Positions 1-9,845 of a stretch of DNA of 64,000 nt are shown piece by piece (the first letter of the stretch is position 1; the number at the start of each line of letters is the position of its first letter). The stretch lies in assembly GCA_014155875.1 (NCBI GenBank), contig JACEFZ010002074.1, positions 124,001-188,000 on the forward strand. The letters are read 5' to 3'. The DNA is from Cepaea nemoralis (taxonomy: Eukaryota > Mollusca > Gastropoda > Stylommatophora > Helicidae). Position numbers and translations under genes: made by a program. The notes beneath the pieces were generated by a model. The model was not told the DNA's origin. It did not search any database and worked only from the letters and a program-made list of their open reading frames with translations.

Positions 1-89
1 CACAACATGGTATGGGGTAGTAATTTTCTCTGCATGTAGCTGCCCCTTTCCTACACTGACAGGCAATATAGGCAGCAGATGACCTTTCC

Positions 90-480
90 TCTTTTTTTTT
101 GGTCGTCATCATTGGCATCCTTGCCATCTTGACAGATGATAGTTTCTTACATTGTGCTTCAAAAAGGTGTAATAGTTACAACCCATGGCAGTAGCGAATG
201 TGACAAATCAGACCAATTGACTGCTGTAAATGTTTGTCCACAATGGATGCATGTGAGCACATGGTCATTTCCACCATCATGCATCATCCTCTGTCTCACA
301 CGCTTAGTGTGTGACCAATCTGCAATCATTGTCTCCTTTGCGTTCATTAAATTTCTGATCTTTGCCCTACATGCCACACGTTTAGCTGTGACTTATTCCC
401 AAGGTGCAATATCAATGCCTGTATCAATCATGTCCCGCTTATACACATCTTTGTATCGTTGTAGAAGTTCCAGGTTGCAA
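90..480 (-). pseudogene. Decayed LINE C-terminus with C2H2-like zinc finger
   Basis: The minus strand reads a basic stretch (CRAKIRNL..) followed by CIHCGQTF and a histidine-containing tail near 186-260. In the paralogous copy at about 57,225-57,290 the same finger reads CTHCGQTFTA, a stop, then IGLICH, which restores the RIGL.SH pattern of the zinc finger seen at the C-terminus of many invertebrate LINE polyproteins. The stop looks like a CGA to TGA change. Both copies are dead. Family assignment beyond 'LINE C-terminal finger' is not possible from the sequence. Confidence 0.55.
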
Positions 481-749
481 GCTGTAGCTTGAGAATTTTA
501 TATTTCTTTTTAGTACCTGGTGCATTCGATTTTACAACCTGCGATTCAGATTTTATCCTTGCCTCAATCGCCCATTGAAGCAGGTGGGCTAAGGTGGATC
601 AGCAACCAATTGGGCAGAGGTGCCCATCTTGAGGTGGACGGTAGCCGATCAGTGACACCTGTAGGTGTCTCTCACTGTCATAGGCAACCCATGGCGCCCC
701 TGTCAATGCCAACTGCCAAGGACTTATAACCCGTAACTGCTACCTCTTA

Positions 750-1145
750 CTTTGATTCCGAGACCAGTTAAGACCATGACTGGAGTTATACCTCCCCATA
801 GCACAGAGCCTGGGCTGAATTATAGAGACCATGTGTTGCCCATGCAGCATGATCCCTATCTTGGCTTGCCTAGTTCACTCCAGAGGAAAGGTACAACCGC
901 CTGCCAGAGCTTCGATCCTAGACCAGTTGCCAACCAAGGCTTAGGGCCTAATCTGTCCTGCCATGACATTTAGTCCTTAGGTTGCATTTCCTCGCACCAG
1001 GATAAGGCTTGCACCCTCCCAATTGCGCTCCTTCATCCGAAGCCGTTGGCACAATGTGGGGTGTCGGGTTTGGTGAGCGCCGCCCAATATTCAGCACTAA
1101 CAGAAAGCAGGTAGTACCATCTACTGTCATATGATAGCTTGACAG
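750..1145. repeat. Dispersed repeat, also at 10,800-11,040 and 57,775-58,145
   Basis: The segment starting 'ggagttatacctc' and containing 'tgttgcccatgcagcatgat' recurs near 10,824 (intron before the last MFSD2-like exon) and in the right duplication copy. No coding potential is evident. The 10,800 copy is preceded by a LINE-like end (minus strand reading TIVCQDGKVPVSQ), so the repeat may be the 3' untranslated part of an old LINE. I could not define its ends. Confidence 0.5.
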
Positions 1146-1500
1146 TACAGCAGCATTATTGTTTAAAATGTTAGCCGTCTGTGAATGACATGTTTCATTG
1201 TTACGTGATTAGAAAATAAATAACGGTAAAGATAATCTTATGTTGCTTGCTGCCATCGGGGTGCGACATAATAGTGTTTCACGTATTCTAACCATAACAC
1301 AATGAGGTAGGGTGTCCATGACTTTTCCTCACCATCTTTCCTCCCTAAATAAGTTCCAGAAAATTCTTAAAATTATTTGGTGGCCATTTCGTGATGATTG
1401 GTTGACCGTGGTGAGAGAAGAATAATCCTGCCATTGCTGTGGATTGAACCCCACACTTTCTTGGTTATCAACTGACAGTAGTATAAGATGGGTTATTGTG
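1146..1500. other. Intron-like DNA, no feature recognised
   Basis: No coding, RNA or repeat structure is seen other than its paralogue at 58,145-58,500. It lies upstream of the MFSD2-like exon at 5,261 and is presumably intronic. Confidence 0.4.
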
Positions 1501-1504
1501 GTGT

Positions 1505-1740
1505 TACGTTAAATATCTTTGGTTTGATGGTGATGTTGATGCACGGTGACGGATGGTGATGATTGATGGTAATGGATGATGATGATGATTGATATTATGG
1601 TTGATATGATTGATGCTAATGGATGATAATGATTAATGGTAACAGATGATGAGGATTGATGGAAAATGATGATGATGATTGTTGGTAATGGATTATGATG
1701 ATTGATGGTAGTGAATGATGATGATTGATGATATTTTTTT
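1505..1740 (+). repeat. ATG-rich degenerate satellite
   Basis: Degenerate tandem array built from 'gatgatgattgatggtaatg'-like units. The same array, with different unit counts, is found at 58,530-58,745. Related arrays lie at 2,445-2,790 and 60,880-61,170. Confidence 0.8.
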
Positions 1741-1779
1741 TTTTTTACTTCTAGTAGTGCTGGAGTGAATTTTGCACGT

Positions 1780-2215
1780 TTAGTTTAGTTTAGTTTAGTT
1801 GTTGGATCAACATTACGGCACACGGTTTAACCCATAAGTGCTCCGTTTTCCTCCTAACTCAAACCTGAGTCTGGAGAAACTCAGCTCAATGCCCGAACTC
1901 CGTTGCATCGGCGAGGATCTTGAAATACTTTGGGTAGATTTTTAACTCGAAATTTTGCCCGGGCAGAGCCGTTAGGCTACTCTATTTCGATTTCCAACCA
2001 CCGAGGGATTTTTTTACGTGCGCAACAATACACACGGGTGTCCGATCTCACTACCCAGAGACCAGGGGAAATTTTATTACTGGAAGTCCAGGTGGATTTT
2101 TTAAATAAATCCCGGTCCTCATATGGCCCTGAACCCGGCAGTCCTCATATGGGCCTGAACTCGGCACATCCAGCACTCGAGGCGGACACCATACCTCGAG
2201 ACCACTCAGCCCCCA
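1780..2215 (-). mobile_element. LINE 3' end inserted in minus orientation, 13-bp TSD
   Basis: The insert is flanked by gaattttgcacgt (1,767-1,779) and gaattttgcatgt (2,216-2,228), a 13-bp TSD with one mismatch. Its left end is a (TTTAG)n run, meaning a (CTAAA)n 3' tail if the element lies on the minus strand. The segment near 1,810-1,850 ('cataagtgctcc') resembles the 3' untranslated region of the RNase H LINE at 12,134-13,153, which has a (CTAA)n tail. It is absent from the paralogous site, which instead carries a different LINE at the same position. Confidence 0.7.
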
Positions 2216-2228
2216 GAATTTTGCATGT

Positions 2229-2443
2229 GTATTAGCTTTCCCTATTACCAGTGTCTCTTGCCATCAGGCGGACCTACTCTGACTTCAGAAGTACTTGTAA
2301 TTTAAGTCCCCAAGACAAGGACGATAGGCCAACATTTTAGTCCAACTGTCCGGTTTAGGGGTTGAACCCCTTACCTCGGCATCAGCACGCCGGATGTTTA
2401 AGAACACGTGTTCTATCCATTCAGCCATGCTGACCTCCGATTG
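2229..2443 (-). mobile_element. tRNA-derived SINE (family S1)
   Basis: On the minus strand, reading from about 2,440, there is a tRNA-like head with an A-box-like TGGCTGAATGG and a B-box-like GGGTTCAACCCC, followed by a non-tRNA body. Other copies are at 56,500-56,650 and 60,664-60,880. The copy at 60,664 is the paralogue of this one; the copy at 56,500 is separate and keeps the same head. Pol III internal promoters are known for this SINE class. Confidence 0.7.
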
Positions 2444-2799
2444 ATGATAATAATGGTGCTTATGATAATGAATGATGATAATGAATAATGCTGACTGATG
2501 ACAATAATGGTTCTGATGATCATGACTGATGGCAATGGACGATGATAATTGATTATTAAAAAGGTGTTTATAATAATGATTGACAGTAATGAATGACAAT
2601 ACTTGATGACAGTAATGGTGCTTATGATAATAATTGATGGTAATGGATGATGATGATAATGGTGCTATGATAATGATTGATGATAATGGATGTTGATAAC
2701 TGATAATAATATTGGTGCTTATGGTAATGGATAATGATAAGAACAATTGTGATGCTGAACATGATATTGGTGAAGACAATGAAGATGATTATGATGTGG

Positions 2800-2998
2800 G
2801 GAGTCTCTGTGGCGAAGTGGTCAAGCCGTTTGACTCGTGCTCTGAAGGTTGTCGGTTCGATTCCGGGCCGCGTCCTTCGGTTTACGAGTTAAAAGCTACG
2901 GAGTTCGTGCTTTGTGCGACGCTTTCCGTGCTGCGGAAAGAGACCGAGCCATATGGGATACAACCCGGTGCAATGAAGTCGACTTTTAAGTGACTTTT
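2800..2998 (+). mobile_element. tRNA-derived SINE (family S2), 10-bp TSD
   Basis: The insert is bounded by perfect copies of tatgatgtgg at 2,790-2,799 and 2,999-3,008. The head has an A-box-like TGGCGAAGTGG and a B box GGTTCGATTCC, so it looks like a tRNA but lacks a complete cloverleaf followed by a terminator. The paralogous right copy (about 61,735) has no insertion. The SINE therefore landed after the duplication, or was absent from that copy. A related tRNA-like head is present at 6,255-6,350 on the minus strand. Confidence 0.8.
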
Positions 2999-3239
2999 TA
3001 TGATGTGGATAAAGATTATGTATGGAGGATAATGATGAAGCGGATGATGGTGATTTATGAAAATGATGATGATGATGATGATGATGATGTTACAATATTT
3101 GAGTGTTGTTTGTTTTTACAGTTTTACATGTGTAAACACTAATTTTCTCTCTCATTTAACATATATTTTTATACTAATAAATTTACATCATTTTTGAATA
3201 ATTATTTGAGAATATATTTATATTACACTATTTCTTTAC

Positions 3240-3396
3240 TCTGCCCGGTGGTCATAGGTTTGAATTTGCATGAAGTCTGATTTTTAAAACTGACATGTGT
3301 TGCCAGGTTGACACAGCTTAAAAAGGTCACCAGGAAATGTCATGGGATAGAAACACTACCAGGGTGATTGTGACCGGATTACCCTCCTAGTGCCAG
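3240..3396 (+). repeat. Dispersed SINE-like repeat, first part (family S3)
   Basis: The segment contains 'ggtcataggtttgaattt', which resembles a B box, followed by a body that ends in 'gccagttggtctatcaaaat' and continues after the tandem array at 3,722-3,775. Relatives occur at 5,090-5,215, 6,715-6,915 and 61,975-62,215. The conserved core is 'tggtct(g/a)t' followed by 'aaatatgggg' and 'agcaccatatgcccactac'. Confidence 0.55.
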
Positions 3397-3721
3397 TTGG
3401 TCTATCAAAATATGGGGTTAGTTGGTCTATCAAAATATGGGGTTAGTTGGTCTATCAAAATATGGGGTTAGTTGGTCTATCAAAATATGGGGTTAGTTGG
3501 TCTATCAAAATATGGGGTTAGTTGGTCTATCAAAATATGGGGTTAGTTGGTCTATCAAAATATGGGGTTAGTTGGTCTATCAAAATATGGGGTAAGTTGG
3601 TCTATCAAAATATGGGGTTAGTTGGTCTATCAAAATATGGGGTTAGTTGGTCTATCAAAATATGGGGTTAGTTGGTCTATCAAAATATGGGGTTAGTTTG
3701 TCTATCAAAATATGGGGTTAG
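3397..3721 (+). repeat. 13 x 25-bp perfect-period tandem array
   Basis: The unit is 25 bp, starting 'ttggtctatcaaaatatg' and ending 'gggttag'. The array is exactly 325 bp, with single-base variants in the eighth and thirteenth units. It lies inside the S3 repeat. The paralogous position near 62,146-62,170 has one unit, so the array expanded from a single copy. Confidence 0.95.
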
Positions 3722-3810
3722 CACCATATACCCACTACACCTAAGACATGTAAAATGTTCCTTTACTTTTTTTAGCTTTTGCTTATTTGTTTATACTTAC
3801 CTATTTTTCT

Positions 3811-4910
3811 AAAGGCATTTGACTGTGTACAGCATCAGACACTTTAGAAAACCATGAGGAAAATGGGTTTTCCATCACATGTAGTACAACTCATGAAAAT
3901 GCTCTATCTAGACCAACAAGCAGCGGTTAGAATAGACGGCGAGACATCAGATTGATTCGACATCAAGCTAGGAGTTTGTCAGGGTCGTGTGCTGTCCCCC
4001 TATTTGTTTAACCTGTATGCTGAAAATACAGTCAGAAATGTCAGAGATGATATAATCAAGGAGCAGTATAATGCAATTAATATCGGTGGTCATAAAATAC
4101 CAGAGATTTCGTATGCTGATGATACTGTATTGATATCCACATCACAGAATATTATAGAAAAACTAATAACCACAACCCAAAAGAATAGTGAACATCACAA
4201 CTTATATCTTAACATAGCAACAACAAAGATAATGCATACAAACAAAACTAATATGGAGAAAGAAATATATGTTAATGATGAAATATTGGAGGTGGTGGAA
4301 AATGTCAAATATTTTACGTCATTAATTCCCAACAATGGTGACTCAATGAAAGAAATTAAAAGATGAATATCTATTGCTCTTTAAAAACTAAAACAACCGA
4401 ATAAATTGTGGCGCGGGACAGATAAACCTACAACAATCATATTTTTAAGAGCATGCATCTTTCCCATTGCAACATACGCCTATGAGACCTGGACATTTAC
4501 TAGACAAGCTGAACAGCGCATAAATGCCTTTGAATATAAAAGGTATAGAATGGTTCTAAGAATATCTTGGATACAGAAAAAAAAACAAAAAAAAAACAAA
4601 TGCATCCATACGACAAGATCTTAATATTGAAAAAGGTTGGATACTAAAGATGACAAAACAAAGAAAATTGAAATATTGTAGTCACTTGAAACGTCACAAA
4701 AGTTTAAAGAGAACAATAATGGAGGGGTATATGACCAGGAAGAGAGGAAGAGGAAGACCAAAGAGAAGGTGGGTGCAGGATGTGGCAGATTATCTCCAGA
4801 TGGGTGTATCGGACACGGGAAGTATTGTTTATGATTGAGAAGTATTCCTGAAGGTTGCTATGGGAGCGAGTTTCTGCAAAGGACATGCTACTGAAGGAAT
4901 GAATGAATTC
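3811..4910 (+). pseudogene. RTE-type LINE family D, 5'-truncated RT and C-terminus
   Basis: The segment begins inside RT motif A (KAFDCVQHQ-like), continues through motif B (GVCQGRVLSP) and an intact YADD box near 4,110. It ends in the basic C-terminal domain (RGRGRPKRRWVQDVADYLQM, 4,743-4,806) and a short 3' end with a (TGAA)n-like tail at about 4,890. Stops and frameshifts occur at about 3,955, 4,365, 4,625 and elsewhere. The 5' truncation point is shared with the copy at 62,258, so the insertion predates the duplication. Non-LTR retrotransposons with short microsatellite-tailed 3' ends are typical of the RTE clade; the clade call is inference. Confidence 0.8.
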
Positions 4911-5089
4911 CTCATCTACATATACTTTCATGTCCTTCATATTTTATATCTGCTCATTTGACCTTTTACCTTTGACTGCTCAAGGTGCCTTGCATCTAAG
5001 TATAGCACTGGTGCATGTGCTCATTTTATTTGGCAGATTTTGTAACTTAAGCCTAAAATGGATACCAGACAATGATCTTGGGAAGTAAA

Positions 5090-5215
5090 GGTGGTCGGCA
5101 AGATACTGACCGCACCCTCCACTGAGTTCCGATTGGTCTGTAAAAATATTGGTCCAGCACCATGTGTCCAATAAGCCTAAGGCCTGTAAAAGGTCATTTA
5201 CTATTACTTTACTAT
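5090..5215 (+). repeat. S3 repeat fragment
   Basis: Contains the S3 core (tggtctgtaaaaatattgg, then agcaccatgtgtccaataag). It is truncated and lies 45 bp upstream of the MFSD2-like exon at 5,261. Confidence 0.55.
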
Positions 5216-5260
5216 CTATAACTTGCCAGTTATTATGTACTTCCTTTTGGATCTTTCCAG

Positions 5261-5403
5261 GTCACTATTGCCAGACATTCTGGACCTTTACATGATAGAA
5301 AAGAAAAGTCGACACGATGTAATCTTCTACTCCTTTTATGTCTTCTTCAGCAAGCTGGCAGGTGGAATTGCTCTGGCTGCTTCCCAGGTTGCTTTAGACT
5401 TGA
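5261..5403 (+). CDS. MFSD2-like transporter, internal exon B (copy 1)
   Basis: The exon encodes 47 complete codons beginning SLLPDILDLYMIEKK and containing FYSFYVFFSKLAGGIALAA, which match the conserved LPD..DDF and FFSFYVFFTKFASG segments of MFSD2A/B. Those proteins are 12-helix major-facilitator transporters of the plasma membrane; MFSD2A is a sodium-dependent lysophosphatidylcholine symporter. The acceptor is ctttccag|g at 5,260. The first base completes a tryptophan codon (TG+G), exactly what the exon at 55,499-55,617 provides. The donor is probably A|gtctgc at 5,404: it gives the right phase for the next exon but is a weak donor. The actual upstream exon of this copy must lie left of the window. 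The identification is by motif and splice-phase agreement; the ligand is not known. Confidence 0.85.
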
Positions 5404-5975
5404 GTCTGCATGTATCGTCTTTAGATAGATAGAGTCTTGATTTTAGAGTGAATCTGCATGTATGGTTCTTTAGATAGGTAGATTCTTGAATTTAGAGTGT
5501 GTCTGCATGTGTGGTTCTTTAGATATGTAGTTTCTTGATTTTAGAGTGTGCTTGCGTTTATGGTCTTTATATAGGTTGCTTCTTGATTTTAGAGTGAGTT
5601 TGCGTGTATGGTCTTCAGATAGGTAGTTTGTTGATTTTAGAGTGTATCTACATGTATGGTTTTTATCATAGGTAGTTTCTTGATTTTAGAGTGTGTCTAC
5701 ATGTATGGTTCTTTAGATATGTAGTTTCTTGATTTTATAATGAGTCTGCATGTATGGTCTTTAGATAGGTAGTTTCTTGATTTTAGAGTGTGTATGTGTG
5801 TATGGTCTTTAGATAGGTAGTTTGTTGATTTTAGAGTGTGTCTACATGTATGGTTCTTTAGATAGAGAGTTTGTTGATTTTAGAGTGAGTCTACATGTAT
5901 GGTTCTTTAGATAGGTAGTTTCTTGACTTTTAGTGGGTCTGCATGTATGGTTCTTTAGATAGGCAGTTTATTGGC
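5404..5975 (+). repeat. About 12 x 48-bp degenerate minisatellite starting at the exon B donor
   Basis: Units contain 'ctgcatgtatggttctttag' followed by 'ataggtagtttcttgatttt'. Cores start at about 5,404, 5,451, 5,499, 5,547, 5,595, 5,645, 5,693, 5,744, 5,791, 5,839, 5,888 and 5,936. The first unit overlaps the end of exon B, whose 'ttagacttgagtctgcatgtat' junction resembles the later 'tttagagtgagtctgcatgt' junctions. Several units carry a GTGAGT-type donor sequence. Confidence 0.85.
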
Positions 5976-6199
5976 ACAATTTGTTAACTCTTAACTCACA
6001 TGGTCTCAGAAGATCACATCAGCTGTTCAAGTGGACAAATAAAGGTAAGAATGAAATCACAAGTGTATTACAACTTTCACAAGGGCTGAATACACACATC
6101 TTGTGAAAGAGGTTAAAGACAAGAGGATTGACTTCACCATGTTCTGACCCACATAGCTTAGTTGTCTTTTCACAGAGCTGCCTGCCAAAAGCATCAAGC

Positions 6200-6350
6200 A
6201 GAGCTTAAGCGACAACTCCCAGTGGTCTCTGAATAAATTGCACCCGTGAAATGAATGATGAAGTATGAACCCACGACCTTTGTAGTTTGAGACAAGTGGC
6301 TTGACCCATTCACCACGGAGAGCCAGACTCACCTTGTTAATAACAAATAG
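6200..6350 (-). mobile_element. tRNA-SINE head, S2-like
   Basis: On the minus strand from about 6,345 there is a tRNA-like sequence with CGTGGTGAATGGGTCAAGCC (A-box area) and GTGGGTTCATACTTC (B-box area). It resembles the SINE at 2,800-2,998. The ends are not defined. Confidence 0.5.
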
Positions 6351-6379
6351 GTTGACACATTTCATAAGTATGTTCTATT

Positions 6380-6625
6380 TCTTCTTCTTTTGAATTTAGA
6401 TATGAATGATTCCAAGGAAGGAGATTTTATGCACTCTTTCTAATTCTGATTGTAAATTGGTATTCATTTCTCTAAGGTTGTTCTTGATACCATCACTCCA
6501 ACTTTTACATAGTCTTCCCCTTGCTCTGCATCCATTATACTTCTTCACTATGGCTGTTTGTGGCTGGTAATAGCAGGGCATTCTTGTGAAGTGGCCAGAC
6601 CATTTAATCTATTGTTCGTTAATGA
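6380..6625 (-). pseudogene. LINE C-terminal fragment
   Basis: The minus strand encodes MPCYYQPQTAIVKKY, then GCRARGRLCKSWSDGIKNNL, then LERVHKISF. This follows the pattern of LINE polyprotein C-termini: WxGHxxRMP, a basic spacer, GRP.KSW.D.I. Only the last 60-80 residues remain. It lies in the intron between MFSD2-like exons B and C. Confidence 0.65.
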
Positions 6626-6714
6626 AGAGCATGACTGGTTTCAAACCTAGTCGTCTTCTAATTCCTAATTCTATATCTCAGTTACTTCCTCAACCCTTCT
6701 AAGGCACCTCCCTG

Positions 6715-6915
6715 TGATCATGGGTTTGAAGTTTCATTGAAGTAAATTTTTAAAACTGCTCCCAGATTGACCAGCCAAAATAGCTGCTAGAAAATGACTG
6801 CGGAAATAAAGGCGGCCATTGTGACACTAACCCCTTGAGTGCCAGCTGGTCTGTACAAATATGGGGCAAGCATTATATGCCCAAAATGTTTCAAGGTTGG
6901 TAAAAGAGACTGTTA
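6715..6915 (+). repeat. S3 SINE-like repeat copy
   Basis: Contains the S3 B-box-like 'catgggtttgaagttt' and the core 'gccagctggtctgtacaaat' and 'atggggcaagcattatatgc'. It ends 45 bp before MFSD2-like exon C. Confidence 0.55.
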
Positions 6916-6959
6916 CTCTGTAAATGTACTGACTCCACAACACTCTCTCCACAGCTAAG

Positions 6960-7137
6960 GTGGTTATGTTAGCGGTGTGTGTCAACAGCCTGAAAGTGTG
7001 GACCAAACTTTGCGTCTGCTGATGACACCTGGCCCAACAATCGTGACTTTAATATCCCTTGTAACTTTGTACATGTACCCTATAAATGAGAGCAAGAGAA
7101 AATGGATACGAGAAACCATGACTTCTATGTCAATTGA
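6960..7137 (+). CDS. MFSD2-like transporter, exon C (copy 1)
   Basis: The exon encodes GYVSGVCQQPESVDQTLRLL, a hydrophobic transmembrane stretch (TPGPTIVTLISLVTLYM), then YPINESKRKWI. This matches the MFSD2 order GYxxxGCSQPExVxxTL, last transmembrane helix, M/YPIDEERR. The acceptor is taag|g at 6,959. The CAG at 6,952-6,954 would leave an in-frame TAA, so the downstream AG is chosen. It joins exon B with A+GT giving Ser-Gly-Tyr. The donor GA|GTAAGT at 7,138 is a perfect consensus. Length is 178 nt with phases 1 in and 2 out, consistent with both neighbours. Confidence 0.87.
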
Positions 7138-7143
7138 GTAAGT

Positions 7144-7856
7144 TGCTGCATTCTACTTCCTACTTTATCTTATTGGCTAATTAGTATATTCCCTCTAAAG
7201 TATAACATTAATTGTTAGTTGAGGTAAAGGCACATTGGTATAACGTTTGGTCAGTTAAACTGACATGGCATGAGGCGAGTGGGACGAGGTTTGGTGTTCA
7301 CTATGGGAGGGAAAGATGACCACCTATTGTTCCAGGCACTTAGGGCTACAGAATCTGAGGGTCCTAACACTTCTCGTTCCCACAGCAGGTTTCTGCTATG
7401 GTACTTGTTTTTATATTTTTTTTAATATGTGCTTTAAAACTAGTTGTAATTTGTTTTAAATACTTCCATTGATATCCTGAATGTAGAGGTACCTTACAAT
7501 AGTGGTTCTCAATCATATTGCACATGGCTCCCTTATGAGTCTCATTTGTGATTGTGCCCATGTTTGTACCTTTTAATTGCTGTTAGTTAAAAATAGCTAC
7601 TTTTCCACATGTACAATACATTAATCTGAACTGTATTATGTGTGGTCAATTTATTTGTTGCAGAAAAATTAATTAGTTATATATAGACATCATTGTGTAA
7701 AAGCAAACACTGTACTTCAGAACATACAATGCCTGATGAAAACCATGGCCTTAGGGTATTGCTTATTTTTTCTTGTTTTCTTTGTTAATTTAAACATAGT
7801 TGGACAGACATTACTGTTGTTCACTAAACTGAGGCCAGTGAGAAGGTTTCAACAAG
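7144..7856. other. MFSD2-like intron, no feature recognised
   Basis: AT-rich intron DNA after exon C. No coding or repeat structure is seen by eye. Confidence 0.5.
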
Positions 7857-8410
7857 GGCCAACAGAAACAGCAAAGGAATTATTGTCAGACTGCACTAAA
7901 ATAGATCACATAAATGTTGCTAAAGTAAACAAGAAATAACAAAGAACTTTGAAAGAAAAGTTGTATAAACTTAACTATAGCTAACAGAAACAACAAGGGG
8001 GAAAATAGCATAAACTTAGCTATAGCAACAAAAAACAACGGGGAAAATAGCATAAACCTAGCTACAGCAAACAGAAAAACATGGGGAAAAATAGCATAAA
8101 CTTAGCTATAGCAACAAGAAACAAGGGGGAAAATAGCATAAACCTAGCTATAGCAAACAGAAAAACAAGGGGAAAAATAGCATACACTTAGCTATAGCAA
8201 CAAGAAACAAAGGAAATAATTTAGCTATAGCAAACAGAAACCACATGGAACTATTGTCAGAATACGGTAAATATTTCGTAAACTTAGCCAAGATGAAATG
8301 AAATAATAAAGGAACTTTTGATAGGCTACACTAAAAGAAGTTGCATCTGCTTAGTCAAGGCAAGAAAAACAACTAAGAAACTATTATCAGTCCACAGTAT
8401 AAAAAGTCAT
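7857..8410 (+). repeat. Degenerate 43-60-bp tandem array
   Basis: Units of about 43-46 bp carry 'aacagaaa(a)acaaggggaa' followed by 'aatagcataaacttagctata'. They are clearest from 7,960 to 8,215. Longer, more degenerate relatives with 'ggaactattgtcagact' flank them. It lies within an intron of the MFSD2-like gene. Confidence 0.75.
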
Positions 8411-8419
8411 TTGCATATC

Positions 8420-8530
8420 CTTTACAAGACATCGCAGTCAGCCCAAACATTTTTCAGCTGTTTGTGATTTCTTGGCAAGTTTACATTCAGTAGTTTGCCA
8501 TTAGTTTCTGAATGACCAGACTCATGCTAT
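8420..8530 (+). repeat. Dispersed repeat shared with 16,085-16,210
   Basis: Shared blocks include 'tttcagctg', 'cagtagtttgccattagttt' and 'ctga..ga..ggctca'. No coding potential is seen and its identity is unknown. Confidence 0.45.
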
Positions 8531-8835
8531 TGTATGAAAACCAGCACAAGACAATCTGCTTCCGAATTGCTCACAGCTGTGTTTCTAATGCCGTCTGTGG
8601 GATTGCCAGTTGCATTCATAACCCTCTCGCCACATCACCGGGTGTATAAAAGATGTCATAAATTTAGCCACATTACCGGGTGTATAAAAGATCTAATAAA
8701 TTTAGCCACAACAAACAAATATAAAAAAGAAGCTGTTAATAGACTACAGCAAAACATACCCCATAAGCCTGGCCTTGGCAACAGAAACAACAAAGAAGCT
8801 ACAGTAAAAGAGATTTCATACATTTACCATTCTCA

Positions 8836-9697
8836 TCTCATCTCATCATGTTCCTCTTGTACCTTGCGATGTCGAGGTGAAGTATAAACATCGTGAGAGT
8901 GTTTATATTTTTATGGGCTTCATATATCGATAGTCCCATGGACTCTGCTATTCCCTCTATCCAACGTTTACGTGGTCGGCCTTTTCCTCTGTTTCCATCT
9001 GGTCTGTACATCATTGCTTGTTGCGGTATGCTGTTAACTGGTAACCTATTTGCATGGCCAAACCAGTTGACTTGCTGCTTTCTAATAAAATCTAGTGCTA
9101 CTTTAACCCTCACTTTAGTCCTGATTTCTTCATTTCTGATCTTATCTCTTCTTGATACGTTGAGTATTCTTCCCAGGAATGTCATTTCTGTTGTGATTTT
9201 TCTTTTCGCTTTTTCTGTCATTGTCCAGGTTTGGCTTGGTAGCATAGAGTTGATAGGAAGATTGTGTTGTAAAGTGCTTTCTTAGTAGTTATTGATACAT
9301 GTTTGTTCTTCAGTATTGGTGCCATTTGTCCAATAAGTTGATTTGCCTTATTACACCTATTTTCGATCTCGTCTTCTGATCTGCTATTTGATAATATTAT
9401 ACTTCCTAGGTACTTGAAACTTTTTACTTGTTTCAAGGGATGTTCGTTTAGGTGAATTGTTGTTGTTTGTTCTTCTTTAGTTATAGTCTGATTTGCTTGT
9501 GCTAATTTTCATGTTATGTTCCCTACACGTTTCATTTAGACTATTCATGTGGTCTTGTAATTCAGCTTCTGATTTTGCTATTAGTGCTTGGTCGTCCGCA
9601 AGCAGTTCTCTAATGGTTAGATTTGCAGATGGTTCTTCTTCTGTGTTCTCGTCATGTGGTATTCTTGCTGTCTGCTTGGCTGGTTTCTTTACATATG
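8836..9697 (-). mobile_element. 5'-truncated LINE with 13-bp TSD
   Basis: The insert is bounded by perfect copies of tttaccattctca at 8,823-8,835 and 9,698-9,710. The minus strand reads the post-catalytic RT region (VKSFKYLGSIIL, 9,360-9,430) and a C-terminal domain with VNWFGHANRLP and GRPRKRWIEGIAE. It ends in a (GATGA)n-type tail at 8,836-8,850. Frameshifts and stops interrupt it at about 9,218-9,245 and near 9,440. The element is RTE-like. It sits in the intron before the last MFSD2-like exon. Confidence 0.88.
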
Positions 9698-9734
9698 TTT
9701 ACCATTCTCAATTTGGGTTTATTTTGAAGTTTGC

Positions 9735-9845
9735 TGACCACAATTTGCTAACGATGTTTGACGTCTGCTGCTGACCACAATATACTAACGATGTTTGACT
9801 TCTGCTGCTGACCACAATATACTAACGATGTTTGACTTCTACTGC
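9735..9845 (+). repeat. 3 x 37-bp tandem repeat
   Basis: Unit starts 'tgaccacaat' and contains 'ctaacgatgtttgac(t/g)tctg'. Successive starts are 9,735, 9,772 and 9,809. It begins just beyond the right TSD of the preceding LINE. Confidence 0.9.

Larger units (their letters stand above)
1..4250. repeat. Left copy of a segmental duplication (paralogue of 57,043-62,693)
   Basis: This stretch aligns colinearly with 57,043-62,693, apart from indels. The same landmarks recur in the same order: the decayed LINE zinc finger, the 'tgtcatat(g)gtagcttgacagtacagc' region split across 1,125-1,150, the ATG-rich satellite, the tRNA-SINE and the LINE D start. The copies differ by several discrete insertions: 1,780-2,215 and 2,800-2,998 here, and 58,791-60,651 and 61,175-61,680 in the other copy. 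In gene terms it is intron DNA upstream of the MFSD2-like exon at 5,261. The match is read by eye; identity looks high (roughly 90-95%) but was not computed. Confidence 0.85.

Noticed and set aside
2805..2880. Functional tRNA gene
   Set aside because: It has A- and B-box-like sequences, but it is the head of a TSD-flanked SINE and no complete cloverleaf with terminator is seen.
3397..3721. Regular 25-bp repeats resembling a CRISPR array
   Set aside because: Units are directly contiguous with no spacers, and the DNA is eukaryotic.
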